A DNA stretch of 64,000 nucleotides from assembly GCF_000307775.2 (NCBI RefSeq), contig NZ_KK020676.1, positions 655,254 through 719,253 on the forward strand. Reading direction: 5' to 3'. Source of the DNA: Stutzerimonas stutzeri KOS6 (GTDB taxonomy: Bacteria; Pseudomonadota; Gammaproteobacteria; Pseudomonadales; Pseudomonadaceae). Under the pieces are notes generated by a model that made no database searches, was not told the DNA's origin, and worked only from the letters and a program-made list of their open reading frames with translations. Numbering within the stretch: position 1 is the stretch's first letter; each line of letters begins with the position of its first letter. Below, in pieces: positions 1-9,849 of this stretch. The translations under genes were made by a program, and so were the position numbers.

Positions 1-556
1 GCGCTGGTCCATCGGTCTGCTCGCCACCCTCGCTGGCACGTGGCGAGCCACCGAGCCCCGGCGAGGTGTCGGGACCGATCAGCATGGTCGTGGCCGGGCT
101 GATTATCGGCAACCTGGCCAGACGCCACGCGATGTCCACGCACACCCGGGAAAATCTCGACAATTTCTGGGAGCTGCTCGACGATATCCTCAACGCCGTG
201 CTGTTCGTCCTGATCGGCATGGAGCTGCTTCTGCTGCCGTTCAGCGCGCAGTACCTGCTGCTGGCACTGTGTGTGACCCCGCTGATCCTCGCCACCCGCC
301 TCGCTGCGGTCGGCCCGCCGGTGCTACTGTTGCGCCGCCTGGGCCACTCGCTGCCGGCCGGGTCAGCATCCTCACCTGGGGCGGGTTGCGCGGTGGCATT
401 TCCGTGGCACTGGTGCTGGCATTGCCACCCAGTGACGAGCGCAGCGTGCTGCTGAACGTCACCTACCTGGTGGTGCTGTTTTCCATCCTCGTCCAGGGTC
501 TGAGCATCGGCAGGCTGGTGCGACGCATCTGTGCGGTATCGTCCGGGCAGGACTGA
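1..556 (+). pseudogene. CPA1-type Na+/H+ antiporter, C-terminal part, frameshifted and cut by the window edge
   Basis: C-terminal part of a monovalent cation/proton antiporter of the NhaP/CPA1 type, an inner-membrane exchanger. One frame encodes SGPISMVVAGLIIGN and hydrophobic helices from about base 66 to 350. The conserved SILTWGGLRGGISVALVLAL block and the C-terminus then continue in another frame from about base 355 to the stop at 556. Before base 66 the expected transmembrane segment also seems to change frame, because LLATLA is readable in a frame different from SGPISM. At least two frame changes in about 350 bases mean either a decaying gene or sequencing errors near a contig end. The family assignment is firm; whether the gene is really broken is unclear. 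Confidence 0.6.
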
Positions 557-561
557 CAGGC

Positions 562-591
562 TTGGGCTTTGCCGGCAGGCCCGGCTATAAT
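562..591 (+). promoter_or_regulatory. Sigma-70 type promoter of ahcY
   Basis: A perfect TATAAT at 586-591 is preceded by TTGGGC at 562-567 with an 18-base spacer. Transcription would begin near base 598, about 40 bases before the riboswitch aptamer, as expected for a riboswitch leader. Position and -10 match are seen; promoter activity is inferred. Confidence 0.55.
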
Positions 592-637
592 CGCCCGGCT
601 TTCCGGTCGACTCCGCTTCGGCCGTGCCCGCCACCCG

Positions 638-781
638 TCCGAGGGGCGCTGCAGCAGGCTGAAACCTGTTCTTGGATCTCGCAAGCCACCGTGCTTCCCT
701 GCTTCACCGCAGTCGATCCAGATCAGGCTTCACCTGTCAGGCTCGGATGGGGCGTTTCCTGAAACGCATCAACGGCGCCCA
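638..781 (+). promoter_or_regulatory. SAH riboswitch in the ahcY leader
   Basis: The ahcY leader matches the S-adenosylhomocysteine aptamer. P1 is TCCGAG (638-643) pairing with CTCGGA (742-747). The conserved GAGGGGCGCTGCA segment follows P1. The pseudoknot is formed by GGGCGC (644-649) with GCGCCC (775-780), in the AACGGCGCCC segment typical of the family. Additional hairpins lie at about 656-670 (CAGG/CCTG) and 752-767 (GCGTTT/AAACGC). Known SAH riboswitches turn on genes that remove SAH, and their classic target is ahcY. The pseudoknot ends about 20 bases before the ahcY ribosome-binding site, which fits control of translation initiation. Confidence 0.85.
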
Positions 782-812
782 TTCGCACCTTTTACGAATG
801 GAGAACTCTTCG

Positions 813-2219
813 ATGAGTGCTGTCATGACGCCTGCCGGTTTCACCGATTTCAAGGTCGCCGATATTTCCCTGGCCGCCTGGGGCCGCCGCGAAATCATCA
901 TTGCCGAATCCGAAATGCCCGCGCTGATGGGCCTGCGCGGCAAGTACGCCGCCGAGCAGCCGCTCAAGGGCGCGAAGATCCTCGGCTGCATCCACATGAC
1001 CATCCAGACCGCCGTGCTGATCGAAACGCTGATCGCCCTCGGCGCCGAAGTACGCTGGTCGTCCTGCAACATCTTTTCCACTCAGGACCAGGCCGCTGCC
1101 GCCATCGCCGCCGCCGGCATCCCGGTATTCGCCTGGAAGGGCGAAACCGAGGAAGAGTACGAATGGTGCATCGAGCAGACCATCCTCAAGGACGGCCAGC
1201 CGTGGGACGCCAACATGGTGCTCGACGACGGCGGCGATCTGACCCAGATCCTGCACGACAAGTACCCGCAGGTGCTCGAGCGCGTCCACGGCGTGACCGA
1301 AGAAACCACCACCGGTGTGCACCGCCTGCTCGACATGCTCAAGGGCGGCACCCTGAAGATCCCGGCGATCAACGTCAACGACTCGGTCACCAAGAGCAAG
1401 AACGACAACAAGTACGGCTGCCGTCACAGCCTCAACGACGCCATCAAGCGCGCCACCGACCACCTGCTGTCGGGCAAGCAGGCCCTGGTGATCGGCTATG
1501 GTGACGTGGGCAAGGGCTCGGCGCAGTCGCTGCGCCAGGAAGGCATGATCGTCAAGGTTTCCGAAGTCGACCCGATCTGCGCCATGCAGGCCTGCATGGA
1601 CGGCTTCGAGCTGGTCTCCCCCTACAAGGACGGCATCAACGACGGCACCGACGCCAGCGTCGACGCCGCGCTGCTGGGCAAGATCGACCTGATCGTCACC
1701 ACCACCGGCAACGTCAACGTGTGCGACGCCGGCATGCTCAAGGCGCTGAAGAAGCGCGCCGTGGTGTGCAACATCGGCCACTTCGACAATGAGATCGACA
1801 CCGCCTTCATGCGCGCCAACTGGGGCTGGGAAGAGGTCAAGCCGCAGGTGCACAAGATCCACCGCACCGGCAAGACCGTCGACCCGACCAACGACGACTA
1901 CCTGATCCTGCTGGCCGAAGGCCGCCTGGTGAACCTGGGCAATGCCACCGGTCACCCGAGCCGGATCATGGACGGTTCCTTCGCCAACCAGGTGCTGGCG
2001 CAGATCCACCTCTACAACGAGAAGTTCGCCGACCTGCCGGTAGCCGAGAAGAGCCAGAACGTCACCGTCATGGTGCTGCCGAAGAAGCTCGACGAGGAAG
2101 TGGCGCTGGAAATGGTCAAGGGCTTCGGTGGCGTGGTTACCCAGCTGACCACCAAGCAGGCCGAGTACATCGGCGTTGCCGTCGAAGGTCCGTTCAAGCC
2201 GGACAGCTACCGCTACTAA
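813..2219 (+). CDS. ahcY: Adenosylhomocysteinase (S-adenosyl-L-homocysteine hydrolase)
   Basis: Hydrolyses S-adenosylhomocysteine to adenosine and homocysteine, removing the product inhibitor of methyltransferases and feeding homocysteine to methionine synthesis; cytosolic, NAD-dependent. The 468-residue product has the family N-terminus ([16 protein letters not shown]), the substrate motif [14 protein letters not shown], the cofactor motif [15 protein letters not shown], and the C-terminal PDSYRY. An in-frame reading extends further upstream, but the ATG at 813 is preferred: GGAG at 800-803 lies 9 bases upstream, and the protein then starts [17 protein letters not shown] as in other pseudomonads. 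The ATG at 798 is the other option. The gene lies behind an SAH riboswitch and before metF. Confidence 0.97.
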   Translation: MSAVMTPAGFTDFKVADISLAAWGRREIIIAESEMPALMGLRGKYAAEQPLKGAKILGCIHMTIQTAVLIETLIALGAEVRWSSCNIFSTQDQAAAAIAAAGIPVFAWKGETEEEYEWCIEQTILKDGQPWDANMVLDDGGDLTQILHDKYPQVLERVHGVTEETTTGVHRLLDMLKGGTLKIPAINVNDSVTKSKNDNKYGCRHSLNDAIKRATDHLLSGKQALVIGYGDVGKGSAQSLRQEGMIVKVSEVDPICAMQACMDGFELVSPYKDGINDGTDASVDAALLGKIDLIVTTTGNVNVCDAGMLKALKKRAVVCNIGHFDNEIDTAFMRANWGWEEVKPQVHKIHRTGKTVDPTNDDYLILLAEGRLVNLGNATGHPSRIMDGSFANQVLAQIHLYNEKFADLPVAEKSQNVTVMVLPKKLDEEVALEMVKGFGGVVTQLTTKQAEYIGVAVEGPFKPDSYRY

Positions 2220-2228
2220 GCCGGTCAC

Positions 2229-2269
2229 GCCACAGCCCACGAGCGCCATGCGCGCTCGTGGGCTGTGGC
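2229..2269 (+). terminator. Perfect 18-bp hairpin between ahcY and metF
   Basis: Inverted repeat with arms at 2229-2246 and 2252-2269, perfectly complementary over 18 bp, loop CATGC. It starts 9 bases after the ahcY stop and ends about 10 bases before the metF Shine-Dalgarno. The run of T after the stem is weak (CTTGCAG), so it may be a leaky terminator, an attenuator or an RNA-stability element rather than a full stop. Confidence 0.6.
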
Positions 2270-2291
2270 TTGCAGCTCAAGGAATTTCTGT

Positions 2292-3143
2292 ATGACCTCT
2301 TCGAACCGCCCTTCCATCAGCTTCGAGTTCTTCCCCACCAAGACCGAAGCGGGGCATGAAAAACTGCTGAACGTGGCCCGCCAGCTGGCCGGCTATCAGC
2401 CCGACTTCTTCTCCTGCACCTACGGTGCCGGTGGTTCCACACGCGACCGCACGCTGAACACCGTGCTGCAGCTAGACGGCGAGGTGAAGATCCCCACCGC
2501 ACCGCACCTGTCCTGCGTCGGCGACACCAAGACCGAGTTGCGCGAGCTGCTGAATCTCTACCAGAGCGCTGGCATCAAGCGCATCGTCGCCCTGCGCGGT
2601 GACCTGCCGTCCGGCATGGGCATGGCCAGCGGCGAGCTGCGCTACGCCAACGAGCTGGTGGAGTTCATCCGCGCCGAAACCGGCGATCACTTCCATATCG
2701 AGATCGCTGCCTACCCGGAAATGCATCCGCAGGCACGCAACTTCGAAGACGACCTGACGAATTTCGTGCGCAAGGCGCAGGCCGGTGCGGACAGTGCCAT
2801 CACCCAGTACTTCTTCAATGCCGATTGCTATTTCTACTTCGTCGAGCGCGTGCGCAGACTCGGGGTGGAAACGCCGGTGGTACCGGGCATCATGCCGATC
2901 ACCAACTACAGCAAGCTGGCGCGTTTCTCCGATGCCTGCGGCGCGGAAATTCCGCGCTGGGTACGCAAGCAGCTCGAAGCCTATGGCGACGACATGCAGA
3001 GCATCCAGGCCTTTGGCGAACAGGTGATCACCGAGATGTGCGAAAAGCTGCTGGCTGGCGGCGCACCGGGCCTGCATTTCTACACGCTGAATCAGGCCGA
3101 ACCGAGTCTGGCGATCTGGAACAACCTCAAGCTGTCTGGCTGA
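2292..3143 (+). CDS. metF: 5,10-methylenetetrahydrofolate reductase
   Basis: Flavoenzyme that reduces 5,10-methylene-THF to 5-methyl-THF, the methyl donor for methionine synthase; cytosolic TIM barrel. The 283-residue product has the N-terminal SFEFFPTKTEAG carrying the catalytic Glu, the YGAGGSTRDRT segment, IVALRGDLP and VPGIMPI, all typical of MetF. The ATG at 2292 is preferred over an upstream in-frame start because AAGGA (2279-2283) lies 8 bases ahead and the protein then begins MTSSNRPSISFEFFP. Together with ahcY it covers two steps of the methionine/SAM cycle. A strong hairpin separates the two genes, so they need not be expressed at equal levels. Confidence 0.96.
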   Translation: MTSSNRPSISFEFFPTKTEAGHEKLLNVARQLAGYQPDFFSCTYGAGGSTRDRTLNTVLQLDGEVKIPTAPHLSCVGDTKTELRELLNLYQSAGIKRIVALRGDLPSGMGMASGELRYANELVEFIRAETGDHFHIEIAAYPEMHPQARNFEDDLTNFVRKAQAGADSAITQYFFNADCYFYFVERVRRLGVETPVVPGIMPITNYSKLARFSDACGAEIPRWVRKQLEAYGDDMQSIQAFGEQVITEMCEKLLAGGAPGLHFYTLNQAEPSLAIWNNLKLSG

Positions 3144-3229
3144 GCGCAATCCGCTCCGTAGAAATACGGAGCTGGCTAATGAACGCCTGACCTGCGACAC
3201 TGTCAGAGCAATGCGGCGTTGACAGGCTC

Positions 3230-3238
3230 TGTTATACT
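3230..3238 (+). promoter_or_regulatory. Extended -10 promoter candidate for the DEAD-box helicase
   Basis: TGTTATACT fits the extended -10 consensus TGnTATAAT. A TTGACA at 3219-3224 is only 8 bases from the TATACT and cannot serve as its -35. The start site would be about 130 bases before the helicase ATG, leaving a long leader. Confidence 0.4.
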
Positions 3239-3374
3239 CCGCGCTTCCGCCAGGCTTACGCCCGGATGCCGCCCTTATTATCCGCGGCAGGACCGGACGG
3301 GATCGCACGCCAGTCGCGATTCAAGCCAGGCATGATCATCCCAGGGCCATGCCCCTAACAAGACAGGATTACTC

Positions 3375-5195
3375 ATGTCCTTTGCTTCCCTCGGTCTCTC
3401 CGAGGCTTTGGCCGGTGCCGTCGAAGCTGCCGGTTACACCCAGCCTACCCCCGTGCAACAGCGGGCCATTCCCGCCGTGTTGCAAGGCCGTGACCTGATG
3501 GTCGCCGCCCAGACCGGAACCGGAAAGACAGGCGGTTTTGCCCTGCCGGTACTCGAACTGCTGTTTCCGGGTGGTCACCCGGACCGTGAACACCGCTACG
3601 GCCCGAAACAGCCGCGCGTGCTGGTGCTGACGCCGACCCGCGAGCTCGCCGCCCAGGTTCACGACAGCTTCAAGATCTATGCCCGCGACCTGCCGCTGAA
3701 AAGCACGGTGATCTTCGGCGGCGTCGGCATGAACCCACAGATCCAGGCTGTCGCCAAGGGACTCGACGTACTCGTCGCCTGCCCGGGCCGACTGCTCGAT
3801 CTGGCCAATCAGAAAGCCATCGACCTGTCGCATGTGGAGATCCTCGTCCTCGACGAAGCCGACCGCATGCTCGACATGGGCTTCATCCATGACGTCAAGA
3901 AGGTCCTCGCCAAGCTGCCGGCCAAGCGCCAGAACCTGCTGTTCTCGGCGACCTTCTCCAAGGACATCACCGATCTGGCCGGCAAGCTGCTACACAACCC
4001 CGAGCGCATCGAGGTGACCCCGCCGAACACCACGGTCGAGCGCATCGAACAGCGCCTGTTCCGCGTCGCCGCCAGTCACAAGCGCGCCCTGCTGGCCCAC
4101 CTGATCACCCAGGGCGCCTGGGAACAGGTGCTGGTCTTCACCCGTACCAAGCACGGCGCCAACCGCCTGGCCGAGTACCTGGAAAAGCATGGTCTGCCGG
4201 CTGCCGCGATTCACGGCAACAAGAGCCAGAACGCCCGTACCAAGGCCCTGGCCGACTTCAAGGCGAATCAGGTACGCATCCTGGTCGCCACCGACATTGC
4301 CGCGCGCGGGCTGGACATCGATCAATTGCCTCACGTGGTCAACTTCGAGCTGCCCAATGTCGAGGAAGACTACGTGCACCGTATCGGCCGTACCGGCCGT
4401 GCGGGACGCAGCGGTGAGGCCATCTCACTGGTGGCGCCCGATGAAGAGAAGCTGCTCAAGGGCATCGAACGCCTGACCAAGCAGCGCATTCCAGAAGGCG
4501 ACCCGATGGGTTTCGATGCCAGCAGCATCGAAGCGGAGAAGCCCGAAGTACGCGAGCCGCGCCAACCGCGCCCGCAGCGCGGCGAGCGCAAGGCGCATGG
4601 CGAACGAGACAAGCCGGCCGAAAAGGGTGCCGAGCAGAAGGAACGCAATCGCCGCAGCAAGAGCAAGGCCCGCAAGCCTGCTCGCGACGGCGTGACCAGC
4701 GAAGCCCAAGCCATTTCCCGACCACCACAACTGCCTCCGGATCGTGCCCCGGACGAGTTCCTCGACGACGAAGTGGACAACTTCGGCAACCGGGTCGACT
4801 ACGTCAGCCCGTACCAGAACAAGCAGAACCGCGGTCGGCGCCCCGGCGCCCCCGCCCAGCCGGGCGCCGCACCGCGCGCAGCCGGAGCCGGAGCCACTCG
4901 TACGGGTGGCGCGGGTTCGCCGGCCGGCAAGGGCAAGCGTCCGGGCCAGGGTCAGGCGGCACGCAGCGGGCAGCCGCGCAGCAATGGCCAGCCACGGCGC
5001 AAGAATGAAGGCCGGCGGATCGAGGAGCCTGCGGTGACGCGCCAGGAAGCCGCCAAGCCGCGTGAGAAGCAGCCGGTGATCATCCACAAGGAATCGAAGA
5101 TCGACCGCCTGCCCAGCCTGGATCAGCTCGAGCAGTTGCCAACCCGCCCACGGGGTGAGAAGCCGGCCCTGCTGACGCGCAACCGCGAAGCCTGA
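3375..5195 (+). CDS. rhlE: DEAD-box ATP-dependent RNA helicase, RhlE type
   Basis: ATP-dependent RNA unwinding, probably in RNA turnover or ribosome assembly; cytosolic. The 606-residue product has the helicase core in the first 380 residues: Q motif near [13 protein letters not shown], Walker [31 protein letters not shown] and [10 protein letters not shown]. The last 220 residues are a long, low-complexity tail rich in Arg, Lys, Pro, Gly and Ala, as in RhlE-like enzymes where the tail binds RNA. AGGA lies about 8 bases before the ATG at 3375. The gene stands alone, with a hairpin terminator after it. RhlE-type is clear; pseudomonads often carry two RhlE paralogues and I cannot tell which this is. 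Confidence 0.9.
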   Translation: MSFASLGLSEALAGAVEAAGYTQPTPVQQRAIPAVLQGRDLMVAAQTGTGKTGGFALPVLELLFPGGHPDREHRYGPKQPRVLVLTPTRELAAQVHDSFKIYARDLPLKSTVIFGGVGMNPQIQAVAKGLDVLVACPGRLLDLANQKAIDLSHVEILVLDEADRMLDMGFIHDVKKVLAKLPAKRQNLLFSATFSKDITDLAGKLLHNPERIEVTPPNTTVERIEQRLFRVAASHKRALLAHLITQGAWEQVLVFTRTKHGANRLAEYLEKHGLPAAAIHGNKSQNARTKALADFKANQVRILVATDIAARGLDIDQLPHVVNFELPNVEEDYVHRIGRTGRAGRSGEAISLVAPDEEKLLKGIERLTKQRIPEGDPMGFDASSIEAEKPEVREPRQPRPQRGERKAHGERDKPAEKGAEQKERNRRSKSKARKPARDGVTSEAQAISRPPQLPPDRAPDEFLDDEVDNFGNRVDYVSPYQNKQNRGRRPGAPAQPGAAPRAAGAGATRTGGAGSPAGKGKRPGQGQAARSGQPRSNGQPRRKNEGRRIEEPAVTRQEAAKPREKQPVIIHKESKIDRLPSLDQLEQLPTRPRGEKPALLTRNREA

Positions 5196-5200
5196 GCCAC

Positions 5201-5237
5201 AAACGAAAACGCCGCCCGATGGGCGGCGTTTTCGTTT
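5201..5237. terminator. Bidirectional rho-independent terminator between rhlE and oprM
   Basis: Arms 5201-5217 and 5221-5237 form a 17-bp stem with a GAT loop. The outer part of the stem is A-rich on one side and T-rich on the other (GTTTTCGTTT), so it can act for the helicase gene on the plus strand and the efflux operon on the minus strand. Confidence 0.85.
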
Positions 5238-5276
5238 CTGCCGAGTCGAAGACGCTGCTGGGCGCCTCCGGCGCCG

Positions 5277-6701
5277 TCAGTCCTCTACGGGCTGCGCCTG
5301 GGCACTCTCCCGCCAGCCACCGCCCAACGCCTTGAACAGATTGACTTCGCTGGTCATCTGCGCCAGCCGATCGCTGATCAGTTGCTGCTGCACGCTGAAC
5401 AGCTGACGCTGCGCATCGAGTACGGTCAGGTAGCTGTCCACGCCGGTGCGATAGCGGCGCTCGGCCAGCTGGTAATAATCCTCGCTGGTCTGCAGCAGAT
5501 CGCGCTGCGCCTGCACCTGGCGCACGTAGGTGGCCTGGGCGGCAAGCCCATCGGCCACTTCGCGGAACGCCGTCTGGATCGCTTGTTCGTACTGCGCCAC
5601 CTGGATGTTCTTGCTGATCTGCGCGTAATCCAGGTTCGCCCGCAGTTGGCCGGCGTTGAAGATCGGCACGCTGATGCTCGGCGAAAAGCTCCAGTAACCG
5701 GAACCGCCGTCGAACAGGCCGGACAGCTCGCTGCTGGCCGTACCCGCCGCACCAGTCAGGCTGATGCGCGGGAAAAAGGCCGCACGCGCCGCGCCGATGC
5801 TGGCATTGATCGCCCTGAGCTGGTATTCGGCCTGGAGGATGTCCGGGCGCTGCTGCAGCAGGTCCGAAGGCAGCCCGACCGGCAATGTCGCCAGCTGGGT
5901 CCGCTCCAGGCCATCGCCCGACGGCAAGCCGGCCGGCAGGCCCTGCCCCAGCAACAGCGCCAGCGCGTTACGATCCTGCGCCACCAGCCGCGTGTACTGC
6001 TCGATGCTCACCCGCGCACTGTCGACGGCACTGCGCGCCTGGCGCAGCTCCAGCGCCGAAGCGACACCGACGTCGAAACTGCGCTGGGTCAGGCCGAAGC
6101 TCTCTTCGTAAGTCTTGAGCGTATCGCGGGTGACCTGCAGCAGGGCCTGATCGGCCTGCAGCGTCAACCAGGCGTTGGCGACGCTGGCGATCAGGCTGAT
6201 TTGCGTACTGCGCTGCGCAGCCTCGCTGGCGAAGAACTCCTCCAGCGCCTGCTCGCGCAGGCTGCGCAGGCGGCCGAACAGATCCAGCTCCCAGGACACG
6301 CCGAAGGTAGCGCTGTACTGGCTGCTGATACCAGGCTCGCCGCTCATGTTCAGATCGCCCGGCGTACGACTGCGCGTGCCCGAGCCATCGGCACTCACGA
6401 CCGGCAACAGATCGGCCCGCTGTACGCGATACAGCGCACGGTAGGCATCGACGTTGAGCGCCGCGGCGCGCAGGTCGCGGTTGTTCTCCAGCGCGACTTC
6501 GATCAATTGCTGCAGTGCCGGGTCACGGAAGAATTCACGCCAGCCAAGCACCCGCGCAGAGCTCTGCACAGCAGCTTGCGAGTAAGCCTCGCCTTGCGGC
6601 CAATCTGCCGCGACCGGGGCCTGCGGGCGCTGATACTCGGGTATCAGCGAGCAGCCGCCCAGCGCCGCGAAGAGGGCCAGGCTCAACAGGGACTTGTTCA
6701 C
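5277..6701 (-). CDS. oprM: Outer-membrane efflux channel lipoprotein, OprM/TtgC type
   Basis: Outer-membrane exit duct of a tripartite RND drug/solvent pump (TolC/OprM family, NodT subfamily). The start is a GTG at 6701 with a strong AAGGAGG 6 bases upstream; it overlaps the stop of the pump gene as GTGA, implying translational coupling. The 474-residue product begins [18 protein letters not shown], a lipoprotein signal with the lipidated Cys at residue 17. The rest shows the two outer-membrane-efflux repeats, each with long alpha-hairpins. It is last in the mexA-mexB-oprM-like operon and is followed by a bidirectional terminator. Close relatives are OprM, TtgC and, I recall, TbtM of P. stutzeri; sequence alone does not settle which name fits. 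Confidence 0.92.
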   Translation of the reverse strand: MNKSLLSLALFAALGGCSLIPEYQRPQAPVAADWPQGEAYSQAAVQSSARVLGWREFFRDPALQQLIEVALENNRDLRAAALNVDAYRALYRVQRADLLPVVSADGSGTRSRTPGDLNMSGEPGISSQYSATFGVSWELDLFGRLRSLREQALEEFFASEAAQRSTQISLIASVANAWLTLQADQALLQVTRDTLKTYEESFGLTQRSFDVGVASALELRQARSAVDSARVSIEQYTRLVAQDRNALALLLGQGLPAGLPSGDGLERTQLATLPVGLPSDLLQQRPDILQAEYQLRAINASIGAARAAFFPRISLTGAAGTASSELSGLFDGGSGYWSFSPSISVPIFNAGQLRANLDYAQISKNIQVAQYEQAIQTAFREVADGLAAQATYVRQVQAQRDLLQTSEDYYQLAERRYRTGVDSYLTVLDAQRQLFSVQQQLISDRLAQMTSEVNLFKALGGGWRESAQAQPVED

Positions 6702-9700
6702 AACGAATCCTCCTTCACAGCCTTGTCGGCGGATTTCGTGCGATCGAAGAACGAGCAGATCATCACGTAGAACAACGGAATCCAGAAAATTGCCAGCACC
6801 GCCGCAGTGAGCATGCCGCCGATGACGCCGGTGCCGATGGCGTGCTTGCTGCCTGCACCAGCGCCGGAAGCCAGCGCCAGCGGTACCACGCCGAGAATGA
6901 ACGCCAGCGAAGTCATGATGATCGGCCGCAGACGCATGCGGCACGCCTGCAGCGCTGCATCGGCATAGCTCAAACCCTGCTCGTGCAGTGCCTTGGCGAA
7001 CTCCACGATGAGGATCGCGTTACGAGCCGACAGGCCGATGGTGGTGACCAGGCCGACCTGGAAAAACACCTCGTTGGACAACCCGCGCAACAGCGTGAAG
7101 GCCAGTGCCCCGACGATACCGAGCGGCACGACCAGCATCACTGAGAACGGAATCGACCAGCTCTCGTACAGCGCGGCCAGGCAGAGGAAGACCACCAGCA
7201 GCGACAGGGCGTAGAGCGCAAGGGTCTGCGAGCCCGCCAGCCGCTCCTCGTAGGACTGCCCGGTCCAGGAGTAGCCGACTCCGGGCGGCAGCTGCGCAGC
7301 GATGCGCTCGACTTCCGCCATGGCATCCCCCGAACTGTAGCCGGGCGCCGGTTCACCGAGCATCTCGATCGCGCTGACCCCGTTGAAACGCGACAGCTTG
7401 GGCGAACCGTAGCTCCATTCACCGGTAGCGAAGGCACTGAAAGGCACCATTTCTCCGGCATCGTTGCGCACGTACCACTTCTGCAGATCCTCAGGGCTCA
7501 TGCGCGCACCGGCGACGCCCTGCAGATACACCTTCTTCACCCGCCCGCGGTCGATGAAGTCATTGACGTAACGGCCACCCCAGGCGATGGACAGCGTACT
7601 GTTTACGTCCGCCAGCGAGATGCCCAGCACCCGTGCCTTCTCGTCGTCGATCAGCACCTGATACTGCGGCTCGTCACGCAAGGAGTTCGGCCGAACCCGG
7701 GTCAGCACAGGGCTCTGGCTGGCCAGCTGGAGGAATTTATCCCGCGCCTGCTGGAGCACTTCCTGCCCTACGCCGGCCCGATCCTGCAGATACAGGTTGA
7801 AGCCGGTGGCAGTACCCAGTTCCATGACCGCCGGCGGCGCGAAGGCGAATACCTGGGCGTCGCGGAAGCTGGCGAAATGCTGCTGCGCACGCTGAGCCAG
7901 CGCGAACACGCTGTCTTCCTCGTCGGTGCGCTCGCTCCACGGCTTGAGGCCGATGAAGGCGATACCCGAACTCTGGCCGCGGCCGGCGAAACTGAAGCCG
8001 GTCACGGTGAACACGGAGCGCACGATGTCGCCTTCCTCTTCCAGCAGATAGGTGCGCATGGCATCGATGCTCTGCTGCGTACGCTCGGCGGTTGACCCGG
8101 ATGGAGTCATCACCTGGGCGAACAGTACGCCCTGATCCTCTTCGGGCAGGAACGCGGTCGGGATGCGGCTGAACAGCACCACCATCACGCCGACGATCAG
8201 CACGTAGAGCAGCAAGAATGGCGCCTTGCGCTTGAGCACGGCCCTTACGCCGCGCTCGTAGCCGTTGACGCTACGATCGAAGGTGCGATTGAACCAGCCG
8301 AAGAACCCGCCCTTCTCGTGATGCTCGCCCTTGTCGATGGGCTTGAGCAGTGTCGCGCAGAGCGCCGGAGTGAAGATCAGCGCCACCAGCACCGAGAGCA
8401 CCATCGCCGAAACGATGGTGATGGAAAACTGCCGATAGATGACCCCGGTCGATCCGCCGAAGAAGGCCATCGGCAGGAGCACCGCCGACAGCACCACGCC
8501 GATGCCGATCAGCGCGCCCTGGATCTGGCCCATGGACTTGCGCGTGGCTTCCAACGGCGAGAGGCCCTCCTCGCGCATCACCCGCTCGACGTTTTCCACC
8601 ACCACGATGGCGTCGTCGACCAGCAGGCCGATCGCCAGGATCATGGCGAACATGGTCAGCGTGTTGATGCTGAAGCCGAAAACCGCGAGCACGCCGAAGG
8701 TACCCAGCAGCACCACCGGCACCGCCAGCGTCGGCACCAGGGTCGCGCGGAAGTTCTGCAGGAACAGGTACATCACCAGGAACACCAGCACGAACGCTTC
8801 GAGCAGCGTTTGCATGACCCCGGTTATGGAGGCGGAGATGACCGGTGTGGTGTCGTACGGATAGACCACCTCGACGCCTGGCGGGAAGAACGGCTTGAGT
8901 TCGTCGATGGTCTTGCGCACGCCCTCTACGGTGTCCAGCGCGTTGGCGCCGGTCGCCAGCTTCAGCGCCAGACCGGCGGCCGGCTTGCCGTTGAAGTGAG
9001 CGCTGACGGAATAGTTTTCACCACCCAGCTCGACCTTGGCGACGTCGCCCAGGCGCACCTGCGAGCCATCGCTGTTGACCTTGAGCAGGATGTTGCGGAA
9101 CTGCTCCGGGGTCTGCAGACGAGTCTTGCCGATAACCGTGGCATTGAGCTGCTGGCCCGGCAGCGCCGGCAAGCCACCCAGCTGTCCGGACGAGACCTGG
9201 ACGTTCTGCGCCTGGATCGCCGCGCTAACATCCACCGGCGTCAGGCTGAAGTTATTCAGCTTGGCCGGGTCGAGCCAGATGCGCATTGCGTACTGGGAAC
9301 CGAACACCTGGAAGTCCCCCACGCCCTTGGTCCGCGAGATCGGGTCCTGCATGTTGGCGACGATGTAGTTCGCCAGGTCACGCTGATCGAGGCGGCCATC
9401 GGTGGAGACCAGACCGATGATGATGAGAAAGTTGCGCACCGCCTTTGTGACGCGGATGCCCTGCTGTTGAACCTCCTGCGGCAGCAGCGGCGTGGCCAGC
9501 TGCAGCTTGTTCTGCACCTGCACCTGGGCGATATCGGGATTGGTGCCCTGGTCGAAGGTGACAGTGATTTCCATACTGCCGTCGGAGTTGCTCGCAGAGG
9601 AGATGTAGCGCAGCCCGTCGATGCCGTTGAGCTGCTGTTCGATGACCTGGACCACGGTGTCCTGCACCGTCTGCGCCGAGGCGCCCGGATAGGTCACGGA

Positions 9701-9835
9701 AATGCCGACCGCAGGCGGAGCGATGCTCGGATACTGGTTGACCGGCAAAGTTAGGATGGACAGGGCGCCGGCTAGCATGATCACCAGGGCGATCACCCAG
9801 GCGAAGATCGGCCGGTCGATGAAGAATCTGGACAT
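6698..9835 (-). CDS. mexB: RND efflux transporter, inner-membrane pump (MexB/TtgB type)
   Basis: Proton-driven trimeric inner-membrane pump of the HAE1 RND family, exporting antibiotics, solvents and other amphiphiles. The 1045-residue product has the classic N-terminus [20 protein letters not shown], twelve expected transmembrane helices and two large periplasmic loops. The proton-relay aspartates are present as D407-D408 in [17 protein letters not shown]. The relay lysine of TM10 is unusual: the conserved SAKNAIL reads SARNAIL, with Arg (codon CGT) at residue 938, matching Lys939/940 of MexB/AcrB. The rest of TM10 and the [15 protein letters not shown] segment look normal, so the gene appears intact. 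It lies 14 bases after the adaptor gene and overlaps the channel gene by 4 bases. Confidence 0.95.
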   Translation of the reverse strand: MSRFFIDRPIFAWVIALVIMLAGALSILTLPVNQYPSIAPPAVGISVTYPGASAQTVQDTVVQVIEQQLNGIDGLRYISSASNSDGSMEITVTFDQGTNPDIAQVQVQNKLQLATPLLPQEVQQQGIRVTKAVRNFLIIIGLVSTDGRLDQRDLANYIVANMQDPISRTKGVGDFQVFGSQYAMRIWLDPAKLNNFSLTPVDVSAAIQAQNVQVSSGQLGGLPALPGQQLNATVIGKTRLQTPEQFRNILLKVNSDGSQVRLGDVAKVELGGENYSVSAHFNGKPAAGLALKLATGANALDTVEGVRKTIDELKPFFPPGVEVVYPYDTTPVISASITGVMQTLLEAFVLVFLVMYLFLQNFRATLVPTLAVPVVLLGTFGVLAVFGFSINTLTMFAMILAIGLLVDDAIVVVENVERVMREEGLSPLEATRKSMGQIQGALIGIGVVLSAVLLPMAFFGGSTGVIYRQFSITIVSAMVLSVLVALIFTPALCATLLKPIDKGEHHEKGGFFGWFNRTFDRSVNGYERGVRAVLKRKAPFLLLYVLIVGVMVVLFSRIPTAFLPEEDQGVLFAQVMTPSGSTAERTQQSIDAMRTYLLEEEGDIVRSVFTVTGFSFAGRGQSSGIAFIGLKPWSERTDEEDSVFALAQRAQQHFASFRDAQVFAFAPPAVMELGTATGFNLYLQDRAGVGQEVLQQARDKFLQLASQSPVLTRVRPNSLRDEPQYQVLIDDEKARVLGISLADVNSTLSIAWGGRYVNDFIDRGRVKKVYLQGVAGARMSPEDLQKWYVRNDAGEMVPFSAFATGEWSYGSPKLSRFNGVSAIEMLGEPAPGYSSGDAMAEVERIAAQLPPGVGYSWTGQSYEERLAGSQTLALYALSLLVVFLCLAALYESWSIPFSVMLVVPLGIVGALAFTLLRGLSNEVFFQVGLVTTIGLSARNAILIVEFAKALHEQGLSYADAALQACRMRLRPIIMTSLAFILGVVPLALASGAGAGSKHAIGTGVIGGMLTAAVLAIFWIPLFYVMICSFFDRTKSADKAVKEDSL

Positions 9836-9849
9836 GAACTAGGAACCCC

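Noticed and set aside
792..2249. Long open frame on the minus strand opposite ahcY (about 485 codons)
   Set aside because: High-GC codon-position artefact: rich in Val, Ala, Leu, Gly, Asp and His without any domain, opposite a strongly conserved gene.
3219..3224. TTGACA before the DEAD-box helicase as a -35 box
   Set aside because: Only 8 bases from the TATACT; no -10 match at the normal 16-18-base spacing. The extended -10 explains the promoter better.
8318..9754. Plus-strand frame opposite the RND pump gene
   Set aside because: Rich in His, Gln, Arg and Asp as typical of antisense frames; the minus-strand pump is unambiguous.
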